This document shows positions 60,244 through 64,000 of a stretch of DNA of 64,000 bases, in pieces; within the stretch, counting starts at the first letter, position 1, and every line of letters begins with the position of its first letter. Position numbers and translations under genes: made by a program. The notes under the pieces are model-generated. The model saw only the letters and a program-made list of their open reading frames with translations, was not told the DNA's origin and made no database searches. The DNA comes from Ophiosphaerella korrae (lineage: Eukaryota; Ascomycota; Dothideomycetes; Pleosporales; Phaeosphaeriaceae), in NCBI GenBank assembly GCA_028456385.1, contig JALNQF010000200.1, forward strand, positions 1 through 64,000, in the 5' to 3' direction.

Positions 60244-60653
60244 CGTCAAGCTTTTCGGGAAGGTAGCTAAGCTTTGGGGTGCCGCGTGCCGGTCTGATTG
60301 GCGGAGCAAGGCAACTAGGTCATGCAACTAAGTATAGCAGCAGCCTGCATAATTTGCCACTTTGTCTTACATGTTCTCAAGGACATCAACAGTTTTATGA
60401 CTGAAATATCCTAGGTTGCGGCACATTATAGACGATGTTGAATGACAGATGCTCGGAAATCCTCTAGAAGACCTGAGTTGGTTTATTTTATTTCGAACAG
60501 TACTTCGACGACACGCTGTGAGTGGGTAACCCACGGGACACATGTCGGGTCCCCGTCTCTATGAACTATAATTATTGATTACCAAAATCTACACTCCAAG
60601 GGCGCCGGAGTTAATGTTCATTGTATTACATTAATAAGACCCTAGGTGGAAAG

Positions 60654-62773
60654 ATGTTGGAAGCAACTACAAATACAAGAGAAGAGCAAATACGCCTACT
60701 GAAATTAGAAAACGATGCCGACACTCGAAAAAGCGTTAGTTCTGACGAAGAAGAAGAAGAGCTGCGATGGAAAGGAAGACATACCGCTACACGGCATCTA
60801 AGTCTACGCCAGCATTGGTGCAAGTTGTCCACGCTGATCGTGTTTCTTATTTGCATGATTGTTCTTGTCAATATTTCCATTACACGTCACAAAGATTATC
60901 AGGACCTATTTCCGTCCTCTGCACGTCAACGGTTGGAAGAAGATTACATTCTAGATTCCGCATGGGATTTTAGCGCCAAGCCTAGAGCAAGAGAATATAC
61001 ATGGGTCATACAAGATCACTTGCTCAACCCAGATGGCGTGTATCGGCCCATGGTACTTATCAGTACGCAAGTTTTGTATAGTGCACCGAAGCCAGGGAAT
61101 CGATTCTAACTATCCACACAGACAGCACCTTTCCAGGGCCCCTCATTGAATGCAACGAGGGCGACGAGATCGTCGTACACGTCCACAATCGAGCCGCCAA
61201 TGCAACATCTATACACTGGCATGGCATCTACCAGAATGGGACAAACTGGATGGATGGTACTGTGGGAGTTACACAGTGTCCTATTGCGCCTGGTCAGTCC
61301 TTCACCTATCGCTTCAACGTATCAAACCAAGCTGGCACATACTATTATCATAGCCATATGAATATGCAGGCATCAGATGGTTTGGTAGGACCATTGATAA
61401 TTCATGGGAGGCATATTGAGAAAGCTGCACAACAGGTACCGTACGAAATGGACCGTGTTGTGCTATTGTCTGACCACTACTACGACTTATCGGCCGACCT
61501 TTTGATGCAGTATCTCGCCCCTGGAAACGAGAATGATGAGCCTGTTCCACCTTCCGCACTCATCAATGGACGCAACACACGGAATTGCTCAGACTTGCCC
61601 AATCGTAATTGCTCGTCCACAAACATCTCACGTGCTCTCTTCAATCTATCTGCCCATTCTAGCACAAGGCTTCGCATCATCAACGTTGGCGCCTTCGCCG
61701 AATTTTCCCTACAGATTGATGAACATCAGTTTCAAGTCACGGAGGTTGATGGGACAGATGTCGTCCCTCAGTCTATACAACGCTTAAACATCAATCCTGC
61801 TCAACGCTACAGTCTTGTCCTCAAGCCACCAGACCAGATGAACAATAACGGTCTGTATTGGATGCGGGCTAGGATGATCACGCATTGCTTTGCCTACGAG
61901 GAGCCCGAGTTGCAGGAAGAGGTTTGGGGTGTAATACGCTATCTTGACCAAGGACCGCATGGAGCTGGAGAGTCAAACAGGGGTGTGCTACTTCCGCAAA
62001 CAAAGGATTGGCCTGAAGTTATCGAAGTGGAATGTCGTGACTTGAACACTTCGGCCCTCGAACCCGTCATTCCAATTGCAGCGCCCAAAATGTCTCATTA
62101 TTTTGTTTACCTTCGCTCGTCGTTCCAAATTCGTGACTGGAGACTTAGTCGTGGTTATCTAAACGATAGTTCATTCCATATTAACGCCACATCGCCAATA
62201 CTAACTACATATCTTGACTCCTATACACCAGAATCACTCAGCAGCTTACCAAATGGCATCGAAACTTCCCTCTTCCATCCCACAACTCAACTTATCTACC
62301 AAACGACCGGTACACCCACTATCGACATCTTGATCCAGAACTTTGACGATAATGTCCATCCTTTCCACTTGCATGGCTACAAGTTCTGGGTACTCGCACA
62401 AGGCCACGGATACCCGCCGGAGAACCTTCACAACAATCTTAATCTTACCAACCCTCTACGTAGAGACACAGCAAGTGTCGAAGCATTTGGCTGGACACTC
62501 TTTCGCTTCGTCGCGGACAATCCTGGAACATGGGCATTCCATTGTCACATATCATGGCATTCGGAGGGATTGATGATGGTGTTTGCAACAAGGGTGGAGG
62601 AAATGATGAAATGGAAAGACGATGATAGAGTAGGAGGGGTCAGAGATTTGTGTAAGGCTGAGGGTATAGAGATGGGTATGGGGCCCGATGATGGCATTTG
62701 GGCTGAAGCAGGGGTTCAGGATTCGATATTACCTCGTAGAGATTATCGGAACGAAGGAAGACACAAGGCTTAG
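60654..62773 (+). CDS. Membrane-anchored multicopper oxidase (laccase/ferroxidase-like)
   Basis: Two exons, 60654-61062 and 61122-62773, give 686 residues; the 59-nt intron sits in the NSTFPGP segment. About 57 cytosolic residues with an acidic EEEEE patch precede one hydrophobic segment (about 58-77, LSTLIVFLICMIVLVNISI), so this is probably a type II membrane protein with the catalytic part outside. Copper motifs are HWHG (168-171), HSH (213-215), HPFHLHG (549-555) and HCHISWH (610-616). Three cupredoxin domains are expected. The family oxidises phenols or metal ions with four-electron reduction of oxygen; the substrate cannot be told. Unlike Fet3, whose anchor is C-terminal, the anchor is N-terminal, and no permease gene is adjacent. 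The stretch after the type-1 His, HSEGLMM, is one residue shorter than usual. Confidence 0.93.
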
Positions 62774-63414
62774 GTAAAGGCCCGATATGCGGTCGCTATA
62801 GGATTTCGGCTGTTTTAAAATCTCGATCCTCATTATGAAGGGGTACTTGAACATACTATCTATTCTTATCATTGACGCAATATTTATGCGCACTTACGTA
62901 GTTATCGCGTGGTATTGCGGTGCATGTAATCCAATTCTTTTTTCGTAGTGTTGTCTATCTTATACCACAGGACGCTGTGTTCATGTCGAATTGCCAGCCT
63001 TATGCACGTTTTAGACATACTTTAGTGCCTTGATTGCATGGAAAAATTCTCCACAGAGCTTTTGTTTGGTCTGGTGATATCGTGGGTCGCGAGAAGTATC
63101 ACCGAGTTGAAAGGGGCTGAAACCGTGTTGTGACACCAAGTGCCTTTCCGGATTGCGCGAGCGTCACTTGCCGCGTCAATCAGGATACCGACCGTTGTTA
63201 CAACCTATCGCAGCCTTAGTTAGTGACGTGCAATCAACAAGCACAAGGCTGGGCGCTTTGTAACCCTGGTGGTCAACCTAAGCCTCAATGCCCCAGGAAG
63301 GCGGATGGGACTTGTCTGAGGTCTTCCATTCTTATCCCATTCTCTACATTCGTTACCAAACAAACCGCTCATCTAGCAGCTTAACGCTGCGGGCGCAATT
63401 TCAACTACATCTTA
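62774..63414. other. Intergenic, no gene seen
   Basis: This lies between the oxidase stop and the next plus-strand gene. Nothing beyond ordinary 3' and promoter sequence is seen. Confidence 0.5.
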
Positions 63415-64000
63415 ATGGCGCTGTCATGGCATTCAGTGCGCTGGTTCCGTACCTTGACACTAGGTCTTATGATAATTAGTCTTGGGCTTTCCCAAGGCGT
63501 ACAAGATCAGTGCAGCATACCTCCAATTACCTTGAGCTGGGGGAACATCACCGTTACGCAAGATGGATTGGGCGTCGCTCGTGGAATTGAATTGGGAATT
63601 GGGTCGCCACACCAGATTTTCGCCTTCCGTCCTTCTACAACACTGAACAATACTCGAATCAACAACGTAAAGAACTGTGGAACGGCTACGAACAATAGTT
63701 GCATTGGTACTCTGGGAGGTGGTTTCGACGCTGAGAAAAGCAAAAGCTTTGCGGTTAGTATAAAGAGCCAGTGGAACGGAAGCGCGATCGATCAGGAGGG
63801 CAAAGGCTCATATGTCTATTTCAACGACGATGTAGGCTTTCAGAGTAAAGGTGATGTTCATGGATATCCGGTGGTAATGGAAAGTCAAGAGTTCGGGGGT
63901 AAGATCAATTCGTTTCCAGCAATGCGATACTGTCTTGTCTAACCGAATATCAGGCACTGAATCCGGTCTTCCACTAGGAACAAATTCGTCATTCTTACGT
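63415..64000 (+). CDS. Secreted aspartic-protease-like protein, 5' part only
   Basis: The first exon 63415-63898 begins with a hydrophobic signal or anchor (WFRTLTLGLMIISLGLS). A 55-nt intron (GTAAGA, CTAAC, ATCAG; 63899-63953) leads in frame to GTESGLPLGTNSSFLR at the window edge. GVARGIELGIGSPHQIFAFRPSTTLNNTRINN recalls fungal A1-like proteins in which a G-x-P-x-Q strand precedes LNNT. The catalytic DTG motif is not evident in the part seen: the usual place reads RPSTT, so it may be a protease-like protein without activity, as is common for this fungal group. The product is cut off by the window end. Confidence 0.65.

Larger units (their letters stand above)
59245..60653. other. Divergent intergenic region hosting a MITE
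   Basis: This separates the acid phosphatase and multicopper oxidase starts. About half is the inverted-repeat element at 59565-60243. The remainder carries ordinary promoter-like sequence, with no open frame worth naming. Confidence 0.6.

Noticed and set aside
1..64000. CRISPR arrays, biosynthetic gene cluster, prokaryotic systems
   Set aside because: No regularly spaced repeats, no PKS/NRPS/terpene backbone enzyme and no operon-like packing; the window is eukaryotic nuclear DNA.

Overview
The window is nuclear DNA of a filamentous ascomycete (Pezizomycotina). The signs are genes cut by many introns of about 45-67 nt with GTRNGY donors and CTAAC-type branch sites, typical proteins of that group (Zn2Cys6 regulator, FunK1 kinase relic, BimC kinesin, PMT1, acid phosphatase, multicopper oxidase), and dead repeats whose stop codons look like repeat-induced point mutation (RIP). 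A Dothideomycete, perhaps Pleosporales, is my guess from protein flavour; no species is claimed.

Layout. 1-3053: no convincing gene, one imperfect inverted repeat. 3054-8133: a Zn2Cys6 transcription factor and the FACT subunit Pob3, both on the minus strand; the Pob3 ATG appears to be split by an intron. 8134-16578: gene-poor, with a hairpin, two weak orphan ORFs, a FunK1 kinase pseudogene full of TGG-to-TAG stops, and a small tetraspan-like membrane protein. 16579-27554: dense housekeeping block: M20 amidohydrolase, an acidic disordered conserved protein with an MCB-bearing promoter, Isd11 (recovered from three exons), splicing factor SF3A1, and PMT1, the last two divergent. 27555-41363: mostly accessory, with a class II aldolase, two small orphan genes, microsatellites, a RIP-scarred Tc1/mariner relic containing an LTR-like insert, and a tRNA-like Pol III candidate. 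41364-55505: second housekeeping block: kinesin-5/BimC and a PHAF1/UPF0183 protein on a shared divergent promoter, mitochondrial isoleucyl-tRNA synthetase, and a high-affinity cAMP phosphodiesterase. 55506-64000: a secreted acid phosphatase, a 679-bp Mutator-like MITE with a 72-bp perfect central hairpin and a 10-bp target duplication, an N-terminally anchored multicopper oxidase, and the start of a secreted aspartic-protease-like gene that leaves the window.

How they relate. These are independent genes, not an operon or a biosynthetic cluster. Functional themes are chromatin and cell cycle (Pob3, kinesin-5), RNA processing and mitochondrial function (SF3A1, Isd11, IleRS), secretion and cell surface (PMT1, acid phosphatase, multicopper oxidase, aspartic-protease-like), and cAMP signalling (PDE). 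I found no tRNA/rRNA gene I trust, no CRISPR array and no prokaryote-type system. All intron boundaries are read by eye from splice signals, phase and protein-family continuity, without transcript data.
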